Below are positions 51,578-60,291 of a DNA stretch of 64,000 bases, one piece after another. The notes under the pieces were generated by a model that worked only from the letters and a program-made list of their open reading frames with translations, was not told the DNA's origin and did not search any database. The number at the start of each line of letters is the position of its first letter. The stretch's first letter is position 1. Origin of the DNA: Candidatus Magnetobacterium casense (GTDB lineage: Bacteria; Nitrospirota; Thermodesulfovibrionia; Thermodesulfovibrionales; Magnetobacteriaceae); the NCBI RefSeq assembly GCF_000714715.1, contig NZ_JMFO01000001.1:62001-126000 (forward strand), given 5' to 3'. The translations under genes and the position numbers were made by a program.

Positions 51578-51859
51578 TTAGCACCCGGCGACTGCTTTTC
51601 TGATGGTCTTCTTTCCGTCCTTTTCCTGTACGGTAATCTCGGTGCCTTCCGATACGGGGGTCTTGACTTCGCACTCACCAGCGCCGCAGGTCACGGTGAC
51701 GTCCTTACCAGACTTCTTATCGGCTACCACTACGCTTTCGACTGCATCACCTTTTTTGACAACACTTTTTACCTTACCGGATATCTTGTCTGATGCGATA
51801 AGCACGGTTACTGTCACAAAGAGAGAGACTACCAGCATCATTGCTGTTAACTTTTTCAT
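51578..51859 (-). CDS. Small exported protein
   Basis: A 93-residue protein with a signal peptide (MKKLTAMMLVVSLFVTVTVLIAS). The mature part is short and beta-rich with Lys/Val alternation (ISGKVKSVVKKGDAV, SVVVADKKSGKDVTVTCG) and three Cys (CGAGEC and a final C). It resembles small periplasmic proteins of unknown role. AGGAGG precedes the ATG. It is probably monocistronic; an AT-rich promoter region lies to the right. Confidence 0.8.
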   Translation of the reverse strand: MKKLTAMMLVVSLFVTVTVLIASDKISGKVKSVVKKGDAVESVVVADKKSGKDVTVTCGAGECEVKTPVSEGTEITVQEKDGKKTIRKAVAGC

Positions 51860-52511
51860 GTATTCACCTCCTTTTAATTTAGAATAAGTTTTATTATCGT
51901 CCTAATATGGATTAGCAGATTGTATCATAAGTTTTTTATTCTTGTCAATAGCAAAGTTTGCTGTGACATAGCAACGTTTGTTGTCATTAGTTTAACCCCA
52001 GTCAGGGCGCTTCACAGTGCTGTTATTAGTTGGTAGCAAGTTTCTTGCCAGAGGTAAACAGCTCAATATAAGACGACCTTGCCTCTATGACACCGATAAA
52101 AGTTCCCCATTTGGGGTGGTTGTCCTCATATGGGGATATTTTTACCCCCGCTTGATTACCTTGACAATGTCATATTCCAATCCTTGCAATTAAAGATGTC
52201 TGAACCACGATTTAACGGATTAAGAGATTATCAGGATTTTGCTAAAAAAAGGTCTTATCTCTTTTTCCTCTATACTTTCGCACTTTTTTATAAACCAGCA
52301 TTTTATGCAATTCTTGAAAATGGATTCCCGTTTTCACGGGAATGACAGTAAATGGCGATTTTGGCTGTTCTATGTCATTCCTGCGTAAGCAGGAATCCAG
52401 AAAGTGCGAAACCATAGTTTCCTGTAAATCCTTTAATCTGTGGAATCCTAGTTCAGACAATCCCTATGTTTACTTGTGACATTGTCAAATTAGGCGTACA
52501 ACGGGTAGTGC
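51860..52511. other. 652 bp intergenic region with nested inverted repeats
   Basis: No gene is supported. The left 300 bases hold the promoter of the small exported protein. The right part is a nested repeat structure described separately. A possible 71-codon plus-strand frame inside it (52130-52345) is an artefact of the repeats. Confidence 0.6.
52161..52488. repeat. Four-level nested inverted repeat
   Basis: The outer pair is TTGACAATGTCA (52161) and TGACATTGTCAA (52477). Inside it, GTCTGAACCACGATT (52198) pairs with the complement ending at 52458. Inside that, ACTTTCGCACTTT (52274) pairs with AAAGTGCGAAA (52401). The innermost part has ATTCCCG/CGGGAAT and ATTCCTGC/GCAGGAAT palindromes like those in MITE A. 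The pattern suggests elements inserted into elements. Confidence 0.75.
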
Positions 52512-53114
52512 CTATTTCGCATTGCCGGTTTTTGGGGTGCTCACATTGCCAAATTTCATAAACAGCTCCATCAGCATCTCCTGGTTTATTTTCAGGATGT
52601 CATAGGAGATAAACATGCTCTGCCTGATGCCGTCTATAAGTATGGCGTTAATATTACACGTTTGAGCCGCCATCACATCGCACAACTTGTTAAAGGTCAC
52701 GATGTTTTCAACAAAAACTGACATACTGCCGGGTGCCGTCTCCTCAATTACGACGTCAGAGCCAGGCACAGTTTTAGCTTTGACAGCAGTCACGTCATCG
52801 GCAGTCTGCACCGGCGTCTCATCGACAACTGAGCCATCGACAACGGGCTGCATCGGCAACGACTGCATAGGCACCTCCGGAATCAAAACCGCCTGCAACT
52901 CTATGACCCCTGCTGCCACCACAACCGGCGGAGGTATCACCACATTGTCCTGTGCCGGTTTAGCAGGTGTGGGTTTTTTACTTTTTGAGACCTTTTTTGC
53001 CGGTTTTTTGGCAGAGGTCTTCTTCTCCGCTGCAGGTGGGGTCAGTTGCTCCTGAGTTGAAATGTACTCCTGTGATTGCCCTTTGGCTTTGTCCTTCTGT
53101 CTGCCTTTAACCAT
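52512..53114 (-). CDS. Lys/Ala/Pro-rich protein with phasin-like C-terminus
   Basis: A 200-residue protein. The first 60 residues are basic and low complexity (KKPAKKVSKSKKPTPAKPA). A Val/Pro-rich linker follows, then a helical C-terminal 60 residues (VENIVTFNKLCDVMAAQTC, ILKINQEMLMELFMKFG) that resemble phasin or other amphipathic helical proteins. AGGAGA precedes the ATG. The basic tail suggests binding to DNA or an acidic polymer. No family is proven. Confidence 0.6.
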   Translation of the reverse strand: MVKGRQKDKAKGQSQEYISTQEQLTPPAAEKKTSAKKPAKKVSKSKKPTPAKPAQDNVVIPPPVVVAAGVIELQAVLIPEVPMQSLPMQPVVDGSVVDETPVQTADDVTAVKAKTVPGSDVVIEETAPGSMSVFVENIVTFNKLCDVMAAQTCNINAILIDGIRQSMFISYDILKINQEMLMELFMKFGNVSTPKTGNAK

Positions 53115-53206
53115 GTTTTTATTTCTCCTGTGTCTGTAGGGTTACAGGCAATTATAGCTTAAACGACATACAAATTTGCAAATCGGGTTTTGTCATTAAA
53201 AAAAAA

Positions 53207-54565
53207 TCACCGGGTTTGTCCCATCGCCTTTTCCAGATTTGCCTGTGCTATCTTGTAATCGGTTATTGCCTGTACGTAGGCGGTGTTTGCGTTTCCGTAG
53301 GAGACGTCGGCATCCGTTACCTCGATGGGATTGCCCACGCCGGCGGCATATCTGCCGTTTGCGATGTCGAGGTTTTCCCTAGCCTGTCTGACCGTCATGG
53401 CGGCAGCGGAGATGGCCTCCTGCGCCGACATGAGCTGGAGGTAGTACTGCTGCACCTCCACGATAATGCTCTGCCGCAGGGCAGCTTCGTTGGCCTTGAG
53501 GACGTTGAGGTTTGCCTGTGCTTCTTGTATCTGATGCTTGGTCAGGTAGCCACTAAATACTGATATCGACGCCTGAGCACCAATGTTCCAACCGCTGTTA
53601 AGAGGAAAGGACTCTCCACCCCACGTGTAGCCGGCACTGCCCGAAATGGTTGGGTAGTAGTCCTTCTTTTTGAGTTCGATGGTCTGTCGGGCGGCCTCTT
53701 GCTTGGTTATGATGGTCTTCAGGTCTGCCCTGTTCTTAAACGCCTGCTCGATTATGTCGTCGAGCGTGACTTCATAGGGTTGAAACACATTGAGCCGGGG
53801 GTCGCTGACCCCGAGGTTGTCCTCAACCAGATAGTCCCGTGCATATGGCAGTCCCATTGCATTGTTGAGGTTGATCCGTGCCAGTTGCAGGGCGTTTTCT
53901 GCCTTTATGCGGTTGAGTCTGGCGTTGCTGAGGTCCACTTCGGCCTTTGTGACGTCAAACTTTGCTTTCTCCCCCACTTCGTAGAAGCCTCTGGCCTGTT
54001 TCAGGTGCTGCTGGAACTGTCCAACGGTTTCATTTGCAATATCGAGGTTCTTTATTGCCTGAAGCAGCGTGTAGTAGGCCTGTTTGACGTTGTAGACGAC
54101 CTGCACGGTGGCACTCTTGAGGTCTGAGTCAGAGGCATCGGTGTTAAGACGCTGGATGTCTGCCTGGGTCTTGATCCGTCCGAAGTCGTAGATGTTTTGC
54201 TTTGCCGTGGCGGTGTTTGTGAACTGGTTATACGACCCTGACGGGCCTCCGCCGGAGACGGGTGCGTATCGGCTGTAAGCGGTTGAGACATCCACCTGGG
54301 GATAGTTTCCGGCCAATGCCTGGGCTATCTTGCTCTGGTTTGCCATAACGGTGTATGAGGCGGCAATGATGTTTGGCTGATTCTTGATGGCTATGTCGAT
54401 GCACCTGTCCAAGGACAATGTCTCTCCCGCTGAGATAACCGGTGCCCCACCGCCGTCATTGCGCCGGGGGGAGTCACGGTCGGCAGCGTCCGCTAAAAGG
54501 CACACTGGCGGCGTCAACAACATCATGCCCGTTAATATCAATATGTATACGCTTGTAAGTTTCAC
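53207..54565 (-). CDS. TolC-family outer membrane efflux protein
   Basis: A 452-residue outer membrane channel with a signal peptide (residues 1-27). Two repeated helical halves are visible: SLDRCIDIAIKNQPNIIAA then the YNQFTNTATAKQNIYDFGRI and TKAEVDLSNARLNRIKAENALQ segments, and again ITKQEAARQTIELKKKDYYPTISG and YGNANTAYVQAITDYKIAQANLEKAMG. It exports substrates together with an inner-membrane pump and adaptor, none of which lies nearby. A palindromic element at 53788-53813 adds NLGVSDPRLNVF just before the second half. Confidence 0.93.
   Translation of the reverse strand: MKLTSVYILILTGMMLLTPPVCLLADAADRDSPRRNDGGGAPVISAGETLSLDRCIDIAIKNQPNIIAASYTVMANQSKIAQALAGNYPQVDVSTAYSRYAPVSGGGPSGSYNQFTNTATAKQNIYDFGRIKTQADIQRLNTDASDSDLKSATVQVVYNVKQAYYTLLQAIKNLDIANETVGQFQQHLKQARGFYEVGEKAKFDVTKAEVDLSNARLNRIKAENALQLARINLNNAMGLPYARDYLVEDNLGVSDPRLNVFQPYEVTLDDIIEQAFKNRADLKTIITKQEAARQTIELKKKDYYPTISGSAGYTWGGESFPLNSGWNIGAQASISVFSGYLTKHQIQEAQANLNVLKANEAALRQSIIVEVQQYYLQLMSAQEAISAAAMTVRQARENLDIANGRYAAGVGNPIEVTDADVSYGNANTAYVQAITDYKIAQANLEKAMGQTR
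53788..53813. repeat. In-frame palindrome in the tolC-like gene
   Basis: TTGAGCCGGGGGTCGCTGAC is read as GVSDPRLN in the gene, the same octapeptide in the same frame as at 33789 in the glucan dikinase gene. It falls in the linker between the two halves, where length variation is tolerated. Confidence 0.9.
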
Positions 54566-54657
54566 GTTGTCATCTTCTTAAACATTCACCATATATAATA
54601 AACAGGTAAACATTATCGGATTGATTCTACCATATCCGTAAGAATTTTGTGTACATT

Positions 54658-54767
54658 ATGGTTCTTTCTTAAAGTGAATGGGTCCCCCTCCCTTTATGGG
54701 AGGAGCTAGGGGAGGGTGCTCTCACAAGAGGAGGCAAAGTTACCCATATGAAATGAGAAGGAACCAT
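54658..54767. mobile_element. MITE-like element D, 110 bp
   Basis: Imperfect ends of about 26 bp start ATGGTTCTTTCT at the left and ATGGTTCCTTCT on the complement of the right. The core CCCTCCCTTTATGGGAGG recurs inverted inside element C at 32066-32108. No clear target duplication. It sits between tolC and glgA and could also act as a terminator. Confidence 0.6.
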
Positions 54768-54783
54768 ATTTATGTTTTGCTGT

Positions 54784-56253
54784 TTACTTTTCCCTTATAA
54801 ACTCATAGATGTTGAGGTAGTGTTGTGCGGGATTGTTCCATGAGTAGTCGTAGTTCATACAGGTAATCATGGCCTCTCTGAATCGCTCAGGGAACTCGTA
54901 GTATAGTCCTACGGCGCGGTGCATGGCGTGTTCGAGTGCCTCGTTGGTGGCTTCGTAGAAGACGTAGCCGTTGCGTTCGTTTTCGGGTCTGTCGGAGTGG
55001 TTGATGTCAAAGACGGTGTTAGCGAGTCCGCCGGTGCCCCGGACTATGGGGATGGTGCCGTACTTCATGGCGATCATCTGCGTCAGACCGCAGGGTTCAA
55101 ACATGCTGGGGATGACTATCATGTCTGCCCCGGCGTATATGAGGTGCGACAAGGCGTCGTCGTAGGATATTTCGAGGTGACAGTCGGGGTTGTCGTTGAA
55201 TGTGCGCTTGAGGTGGCAGAACTCTTCGTTTACGGCATGTTCCGGGCTTGAGCCCAGGAGGACAAACTGCCATCCGCAGTGCATCGCATAAAACAGGGCT
55301 TGCTTGATGAGGTGAACGCCCTTCTGGTGGTCAAGACGTCCGATGACACAGATGATCGGCTTGAGTTCGTCCCTGAGCAGGAGTCTGTGTCTGAGGGCTG
55401 CCTTGTTGTTGTACTTGTCGTCGATGTTGTTGACGCCGTACCTGGATGGTATGTGCGGGTCGATTTCGGGGTTCCAGATGTCGTAGTCGATGCCGTTGAG
55501 GATACCTCCGAACTTACCCTGGTGTGAGTGCAGGGTGTGTCCGAGGCCGTATCCCTGGTCGGAGTGTCTGATGTCCCAGGCGTACATGGGCGAAACGGTG
55601 GTGACAAAGTTGGAGTAGACGATACCGCCTTTCATGAGATTTATGGCGTATGGATTGTGGTCATCCTGGATGCGGTCGCTTCTGTGGTACTCACCCGGGT
55701 CGAGACCGACTTCTCTTAGGATGTGATCGCTGGTTGTTCCCTGGTGTTTGAGGTTGTGCAGGGTATAGCACACGCGCGGATGAGTCATGCCCAAGTGTTG
55801 GTAGATGCCGTACAGCAGCACGGGGACCAAACCGGTTTGCCAGTCATGGCAGTGAATGATGTCGGGGTGCTTGCCGGCCTTGAACATAAACTCCAGGGCG
55901 GCCCGACAAAAGAACGCAAAACGCTCGGCATCGTCATAGTGCCCGTAGAACAACCCACGGTTAAAGAAGTTCTTGTCGGCGTGCGGGTCTATGAAGAAAC
56001 ACTTCCGCCCATGGACAAAGCCAAAGTACACGGTGCAGTGTATCCAGTGCTCAAAGTATGGCACCCACAGGCCGTTAAAGACCTCCTGAAAACCCCATAT
56101 CTGGTCATACCACATACAGTCGTACTTGGGCAGGATGATCTCCACTGAATGGCCCCTAATCTCAAGCTCACGGCTTAACCCATACACCACGTCCGCAAGC
56201 CCTCCCACCTTGGCTACAGGTGCGATCTCCGGCGATATCATAACTATATACAT
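54784..56253 (-). CDS. glgA: Glycogen synthase (ADP-glucose type, GT5)
   Basis: A 489-residue glucosyltransferase that extends alpha-1,4-glucan from ADP-glucose. The N-terminal donor motif is KVGGLADV (residues 15-22). PDIIHCHDWQTGL, TLHNLKHQG, NFVTTVSPMYAWDI, NGIDYDIWNP and the catalytic-side SMFEPCGLTQMIAMKYGTIPIVRGTGGLANTV are all present. Length is normal. There are no other glg genes nearby, but an alpha-glucan water dikinase lies at 32735. Together they point to a phosphorylated glucan reserve. Confidence 0.96.
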   Translation of the reverse strand: MYIVMISPEIAPVAKVGGLADVVYGLSRELEIRGHSVEIILPKYDCMWYDQIWGFQEVFNGLWVPYFEHWIHCTVYFGFVHGRKCFFIDPHADKNFFNRGLFYGHYDDAERFAFFCRAALEFMFKAGKHPDIIHCHDWQTGLVPVLLYGIYQHLGMTHPRVCYTLHNLKHQGTTSDHILREVGLDPGEYHRSDRIQDDHNPYAINLMKGGIVYSNFVTTVSPMYAWDIRHSDQGYGLGHTLHSHQGKFGGILNGIDYDIWNPEIDPHIPSRYGVNNIDDKYNNKAALRHRLLLRDELKPIICVIGRLDHQKGVHLIKQALFYAMHCGWQFVLLGSSPEHAVNEEFCHLKRTFNDNPDCHLEISYDDALSHLIYAGADMIVIPSMFEPCGLTQMIAMKYGTIPIVRGTGGLANTVFDINHSDRPENERNGYVFYEATNEALEHAMHRAVGLYYEFPERFREAMITCMNYDYSWNNPAQHYLNIYEFIREK

Positions 56254-56496
56254 AATAAGTTGGCTCCTTTTACTGCTTACTTAACTTGCCTTGGTTCTTC
56301 GTGTACTACACAAAGCAATTTATTATATACAAACTCAGGAGTATAAATAAAGGTAATTTTTTCAGAGAAGACAGGGCTTGACATCAAAATCACGGAGATG
56401 GAATTCATGCCCCTGTTAGCCGCATAAATCGAACAGAGGTCGCTGCTCCCCCCTTATGTGGAGCAAGCATATAACTTGGCACTTACTAAGGAGGGG

Positions 56497-57498
56497 TCAA
56501 CGTATACGCTTCATAATGTCTGCAACGTTGTCTGACTTGCGGATATACTCTTTTATCTTTTTTAGGGTAGCAATGTTATCGACCTTTTTTATCTGTTCCA
56601 GCAGGGCCAGGCCATCATCACCAAACTTAATATCAAGCGCAAGCTCTATACCTTCCACCAATCCCTTCTTTTCGCCCTTCTTTTCACCTATTTTTTCGCC
56701 CTTCTTTTCGCCTATCTTTTCGCCCTCTGCCATCCCCTTTGCCATCCCCTTTTCCATCCCCTGGCGAAACCTTATATCCCTCTCTATGTCATATGTTAAT
56801 GCCATCTTCTCTATCTCCTTACATATATACTCTTGCAAATCCCTTGTCAGCGACATTACCTCTATCTGTTTTATATACTTACTGCGAAGCGTTTCCTCAC
56901 TTACGAAGTCCCTGATGCGCTGAAGCAGTTCCGTCAAATATACCTCGGCTCCCTTGCCCTGAAGATTACACAGCATCGATATGATCATCTCCTTAGGCCT
57001 GGTTGAATACAAAAACTGCTCACAATCAATCTTTCTCATATCTATCAGATTATACCGATAGTTTACATCCGGCTCAACGATTATATCTGACATCGTTAGC
57101 GGCTTGTTCCCAATATAGAAGACATACTGTATCACGGGAAGTTTATGTATCTGCGTCATGTGACACCAGTATCTCAGCATCCTGTAGACCATATCTGCAT
57201 CATTGGTCAGTTGAAACTCTATGTGAATAATGACAGTCTCTCCCTGCACCGTAACCACCCTTAACAGGAAGTCGGCCTCCCTCTCATCGGTAACCTGCAT
57301 CTTGCTATCTATGCTGGTGACACTTACAACGTCTATCTTCATCACCTTTGAGATCAAAACGTCAACCACATCACGCATGGTCTCCTTGATTATCCTGTCA
57401 TACTGCCCTGACATCCTGTCTATAGCATACACCATTTGCACCTGCTTTGACAACCACGGTGAGTCTGGTGCCAACCATTCGATGTGGAGAGACCTCAA
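56497..57498 (-). CDS. Rpn/PD-(D/E)XK family putative nuclease
   Basis: Up to 333 residues; the first TTG (57498) has no ribosome site and the true start may be the ATG at MVYAIDRMSGQYDRII. The N-terminal part fits the Rpn/DUF4351-like family: DEREADFLLRVVTVQGETVIIHIEFQLTND contains the PD-(D/E)XK-like acidic residues, here HIEFQ in place of ExK. It resembles recombination-promoting nucleases. The C-terminus holds a Gly/Lys/Glu repeat (EKIGEKKGEKIGEKKG), usual for these proteins and possibly variable in length. Such genes are often multicopy and mobile. Confidence 0.8.
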   Translation of the reverse strand: MRSLHIEWLAPDSPWLSKQVQMVYAIDRMSGQYDRIIKETMRDVVDVLISKVMKIDVVSVTSIDSKMQVTDEREADFLLRVVTVQGETVIIHIEFQLTNDADMVYRMLRYWCHMTQIHKLPVIQYVFYIGNKPLTMSDIIVEPDVNYRYNLIDMRKIDCEQFLYSTRPKEMIISMLCNLQGKGAEVYLTELLQRIRDFVSEETLRSKYIKQIEVMSLTRDLQEYICKEIEKMALTYDIERDIRFRQGMEKGMAKGMAEGEKIGEKKGEKIGEKKGEKKGLVEGIELALDIKFGDDGLALLEQIKKVDNIATLKKIKEYIRKSDNVADIMKRIR

Positions 57499-57636
57499 AA
57501 TGAATTTTTTTACACATCATAGATGAATTTATGTTATACTCTTTTGTAAGAAAAAGATCGCATGATTTTGTAAAAAAGAATTTTTGTATAGCGAGTAAAA
57601 TATCGAGAGCATTGATTTGAAAGGAGGCTTATTTTA

Positions 57637-58524
57637 ATGCCAGAAAGCAGCAACATATCATATGACAAGGTTCCAACGGGTATAAACATCCTGGTCGTGG
57701 AAGACGAGATCGTTATAGCCAGGGATATTGAGTCCAAGCTCAAGAAGATAGGTTATAACGTCCCTGCCATTGCGGCCTCGGGTGAGGAGGCCATTAAGCT
57801 GGCAGGAGAGGTTCACCCGACCCTGATACTTATGGATATCATGTTGGAAGGCAAGATGGACGGCGTGGAGGCAGCCGGCCAGATAGACAAACTCTACGGT
57901 ATCCCGATCATATATCTCACCGCTCACTCAGACCTTGACACCCTGCACCGGGCAAAGATAACCGAACCGTTTGGCTATATCCTCAAGCCCTTCTCACAGC
58001 GCGACCTGCTGGTGACCATCGGTATGGCCCTGTACAAACACAGAATGGAGGCCAAGCAGAAGATTGTAAACACCGTCCTGCGGGTATTTCTCGAACCCAT
58101 AGACCTCAGCGCCAAACTGGAAAAGACCCTTAAACTACTGGTGTCTATCCCACGTCTGTTTCTCCAGACCAAGGGCACCGTCTATCTCGTCGATAACGAC
58201 AGACCTGACATGCTTGTGGTAAAGGCAGCGATAGGTACACCCGTATGCACGACTGTCCCATTTGGGCAGTGCCTCTGCGGACATGCTGCATCGGATAATG
58301 CAATAATCTTTGCCGACAGAATTGACAAACGTCACGAACTCCACCAGGATGGTATGCCACACGGACACTACTGCGCCCCCATCAGGGCAAATAACAGGGT
58401 TGTCGGCGTCATCAACACATACGTCATGGAAGGTTACAAGAGGGATGTCTCCGACGAAGCCGTACTGAGCACCGTAAGCGATATTATTGCAAATTACCTG
58501 ATTGCATCGGGAACTGTCAAATAA
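57637..58524 (+). CDS. Response regulator with GAF output domain
   Basis: A 295-residue protein. The receiver domain (about 17-130) has phosphoacceptor D67 in LILMDIMLEGKMDGVE, the acidic VVEDEI, and the conserved Lys in YILKPFS. The second half is a GAF domain (about 150-290), with the Cys pair motif GQCLCGHAA and HGHYCAPIRANNRVVGVIN as in GAF domains of the sigma-54 and PAS kinase type. AAAGGAGG precedes ATG 57637. It has no catalytic output, so it may act through protein contacts, possibly with the Sia operon that follows on the other strand. Confidence 0.9.
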   Translation: MPESSNISYDKVPTGINILVVEDEIVIARDIESKLKKIGYNVPAIAASGEEAIKLAGEVHPTLILMDIMLEGKMDGVEAAGQIDKLYGIPIIYLTAHSDLDTLHRAKITEPFGYILKPFSQRDLLVTIGMALYKHRMEAKQKIVNTVLRVFLEPIDLSAKLEKTLKLLVSIPRLFLQTKGTVYLVDNDRPDMLVVKAAIGTPVCTTVPFGQCLCGHAASDNAIIFADRIDKRHELHQDGMPHGHYCAPIRANNRVVGVINTYVMEGYKRDVSDEAVLSTVSDIIANYLIASGTVK

Positions 58525-58555
58525 AACAGGTTAATGATAGATATACATGCGTAGG

Positions 58556-58581
58556 AAGGGGTCAAATGGGTGTGACCCCTT
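58556..58581. terminator. Hairpin between convergent genes
   Basis: AAGGGGTCA and TGACCCCTT form a 9 bp stem with an 8 base loop between the REC-GAF gene and the convergent TPR gene. No T tract follows, so it is only a possible bidirectional terminator. Confidence 0.4.
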
Positions 58582-58619
58582 TGGAATGGGTTGGATGTGC
58601 TCTAATCCGAGGGCTTGGA

Positions 58620-59075
58620 TTACCAGGTGATGCCCTTGGCCCGTAAGATGTCTTGCGCGTAGGCATCCCCAAGCTGCGCGCCTTTCTTTAGGGCAGCTAT
58701 GGCTTTGTCCGGTTCTCCTTTTTTACCCCAGGACAGCCAGAGGCCATAGTACGCCAGAGAATATCGGGGATTAATCTCTACCGACCTGTTGTAATCGGCT
58801 ATAGCCCTGTCGTAGTCTTTCTTTTTTCTCCAGGCCGTGCCACGAGCGGTGTATGCCTCCGCATAGCGTGGGATTATCTCAATGGCCTTCGTGAAATCGG
58901 CAATGGCCATGTCATAGTTGCCGCTTTTATGCAACTCAAGACCCCTGTTGTAGAATGTCGCCGCATCTTCAGCATAAACAACACCGCCATGCGTATTGCC
59001 ATCCCACGGATATCCCAACAGGCTGGCGATTAAGAAAATCAGCGTGCAGATGATTCTCAAATTTTTAAAATACAT
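58620..59075 (-). CDS. TPR-repeat lipoprotein-like or secreted protein
   Basis: A 151-residue protein with an N-terminal export signal (LRIICTLIFLIASLLGYPW). Three tetratricopeptide repeats follow: FYNRGLELHKSGNYDMAIADFTKAIEI, AYTARGTAWRKKKDYDRAIADYNRSVEI and LAYYGLWLSWGKKGEPDKAIAALKKG. These form protein-binding surfaces. AGGGGG precedes the ATG at 59075. It lies 24 bases downstream of the GGDEF gene, in the same direction, and may be part of that operon. Confidence 0.88.
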   Translation of the reverse strand: MYFKNLRIICTLIFLIASLLGYPWDGNTHGGVVYAEDAATFYNRGLELHKSGNYDMAIADFTKAIEIIPRYAEAYTARGTAWRKKKDYDRAIADYNRSVEINPRYSLAYYGLWLSWGKKGEPDKAIAALKKGAQLGDAYAQDILRAKGITW

Positions 59076-59099
59076 AAGTTTCCCCCTAAATTTAACACA

Positions 59100-59903
59100 C
59101 TAAACGTCTTCCGATGGCTTGTCCGGTAATTCCCAAGTCTCCTGCCACATCACGATCCTGTTTCTGCCGCCTTGTTTGGCCTTGTACAGGGCCTGGTCTG
59201 CCCTGAACAGGTGCACATCCTTGTTGTCAATCAGATTGGCCACCATCACGCACACCCCAACACTTACGGTAACATAGTTTGACACCTTTGACATGCGATG
59301 CGGTATACACTGCGCCTCTATAGCCGCCCTGATACCTTCTGCAACATTTAACGCACCAGCCTCATCGGTCTCGGGGAGGATCACGGCAAACTCCTCTCCC
59401 CCATAGCGTGCCGGGAGGTCCTGCGGGCGCTTGAGTGTCTGCTTTATGGTCTGTGCAACCCTTGTAAGACAGACATCCCCTTTGGTATGTCCGTAGGAAT
59501 CGTTATACTGTTTGAAGAAGTCTATGTCCATCATAATCAGGGCCAACGGTGTACCATTTCTCAGGGAACGCTTCCACTCGGTATTGTACGTATCCTCAAG
59601 ACATCGTCTGTTGGCAACGTCGGTTAGTTGGTCAACAGTGCATAGGATAGATAGCTTGTCCGTTACAACATTAAGGTCTCGCTGGAGGTTGTCTGCCATC
59701 CTTACGATTCGCTTTGTCTGCCTTAAGAGCTTTTTATAGGCGCCGGAGAGCTTGTCAAAGTGAGGCAACAACGCATTGCCTTGCCACTGCGCCGAGTTGA
59801 GGATGTCATCTGCCTCGCTTACCATGGCCTCTTCCTCTTCAAACAGACTCATAATAAATGTGTATAACTGCTCATCATCATCCATTGCTGAGGGCTTACT
59901 CAA
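59100..59903 (-). CDS. siaD: GGDEF diguanylate cyclase (SiaD-like)
   Basis: A 267-residue enzyme that makes c-di-GMP from two GTP. The helical N-terminus has no membrane segment. The catalytic loop is RYGGEEFAVILPE, with GGEEF at residues 168-172. An inhibitory site RxxD (R159-D162) sits five residues before it, so product inhibition is likely. The start is TTG 59903, overlapping the stop of the siaC-like gene; an ATG at 59885 is possible. It is the last of four genes with the order SiaA, SiaB, SiaC, SiaD, the order known in Pseudomonas aeruginosa. Confidence 0.92.
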   Translation of the reverse strand: MSKPSAMDDDEQLYTFIMSLFEEEEAMVSEADDILNSAQWQGNALLPHFDKLSGAYKKLLRQTKRIVRMADNLQRDLNVVTDKLSILCTVDQLTDVANRRCLEDTYNTEWKRSLRNGTPLALIMMDIDFFKQYNDSYGHTKGDVCLTRVAQTIKQTLKRPQDLPARYGGEEFAVILPETDEAGALNVAEGIRAAIEAQCIPHRMSKVSNYVTVSVGVCVMVANLIDNKDVHLFRADQALYKAKQGGRNRIVMWQETWELPDKPSEDV

Positions 59904-60276
59904 GCTCTACAAGGTTAAAATCAAGGGCAGGGGCATCTTCCTTAAACTCCTCCCCGCACTCCATGGCCGTATCGTTATCGGCATGGTACTTCCAGTTGAC
60001 GATGATAGTTCTGCCATGCAGGTAACGCTCAAGCATACTGAAGAGATTCAACAGGGCCTTTGAGCTGCTACTGTTGAAGTAGAGCAACTCTATGTCAAAG
60101 ACCAGGGGCTGCGATTGCCCTAAAGACAGGAAGGCCTCCAGCCACGCAAAAATGGGCGTGAAAAACGCAGCAGCGTTCTCAGGATAGCACTCACCCTTGA
60201 TGGTAAATGTATCCGAGTCCGGGTCAAAACACACATGAGGAGTGGATTTCGTGGCCTGTATGCAAAGTTTTTCCAT
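59896..60276 (-). CDS. siaC: SiaC-family partner-switch protein (DUF1987)
   Basis: A 126-residue protein of the SiaC/DUF1987 family, which in Pseudomonas is phosphorylated by SiaB, dephosphorylated by SiaA, and activates SiaD when unphosphorylated. The N-terminus (ATKSTPHVCFDPDSDTFTIKGECYPENAAAFF) and the core LLYFNSSSSKALLNLF are diagnostic; S69 or a neighbouring Ser lies where the phosphorylated Thr of Pseudomonas SiaC is expected. It overlaps the GGDEF gene start and is 16 bases after siaB. The ribosome site AGGAGG precedes it. Confidence 0.9.
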   Translation of the reverse strand: MEKLCIQATKSTPHVCFDPDSDTFTIKGECYPENAAAFFTPIFAWLEAFLSLGQSQPLVFDIELLYFNSSSSKALLNLFSMLERYLHGRTIIVNWKYHADNDTAMECGEEFKEDAPALDFNLVELE

Positions 60277-60291
60277 ATTTGCCTCCTTTAT

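Noticed and set aside
52130-52345. A 71-codon frame across the nested repeats
   Set aside because: It spans several inverted-repeat boundaries and has no coding features; it arises from the repeat sequence.
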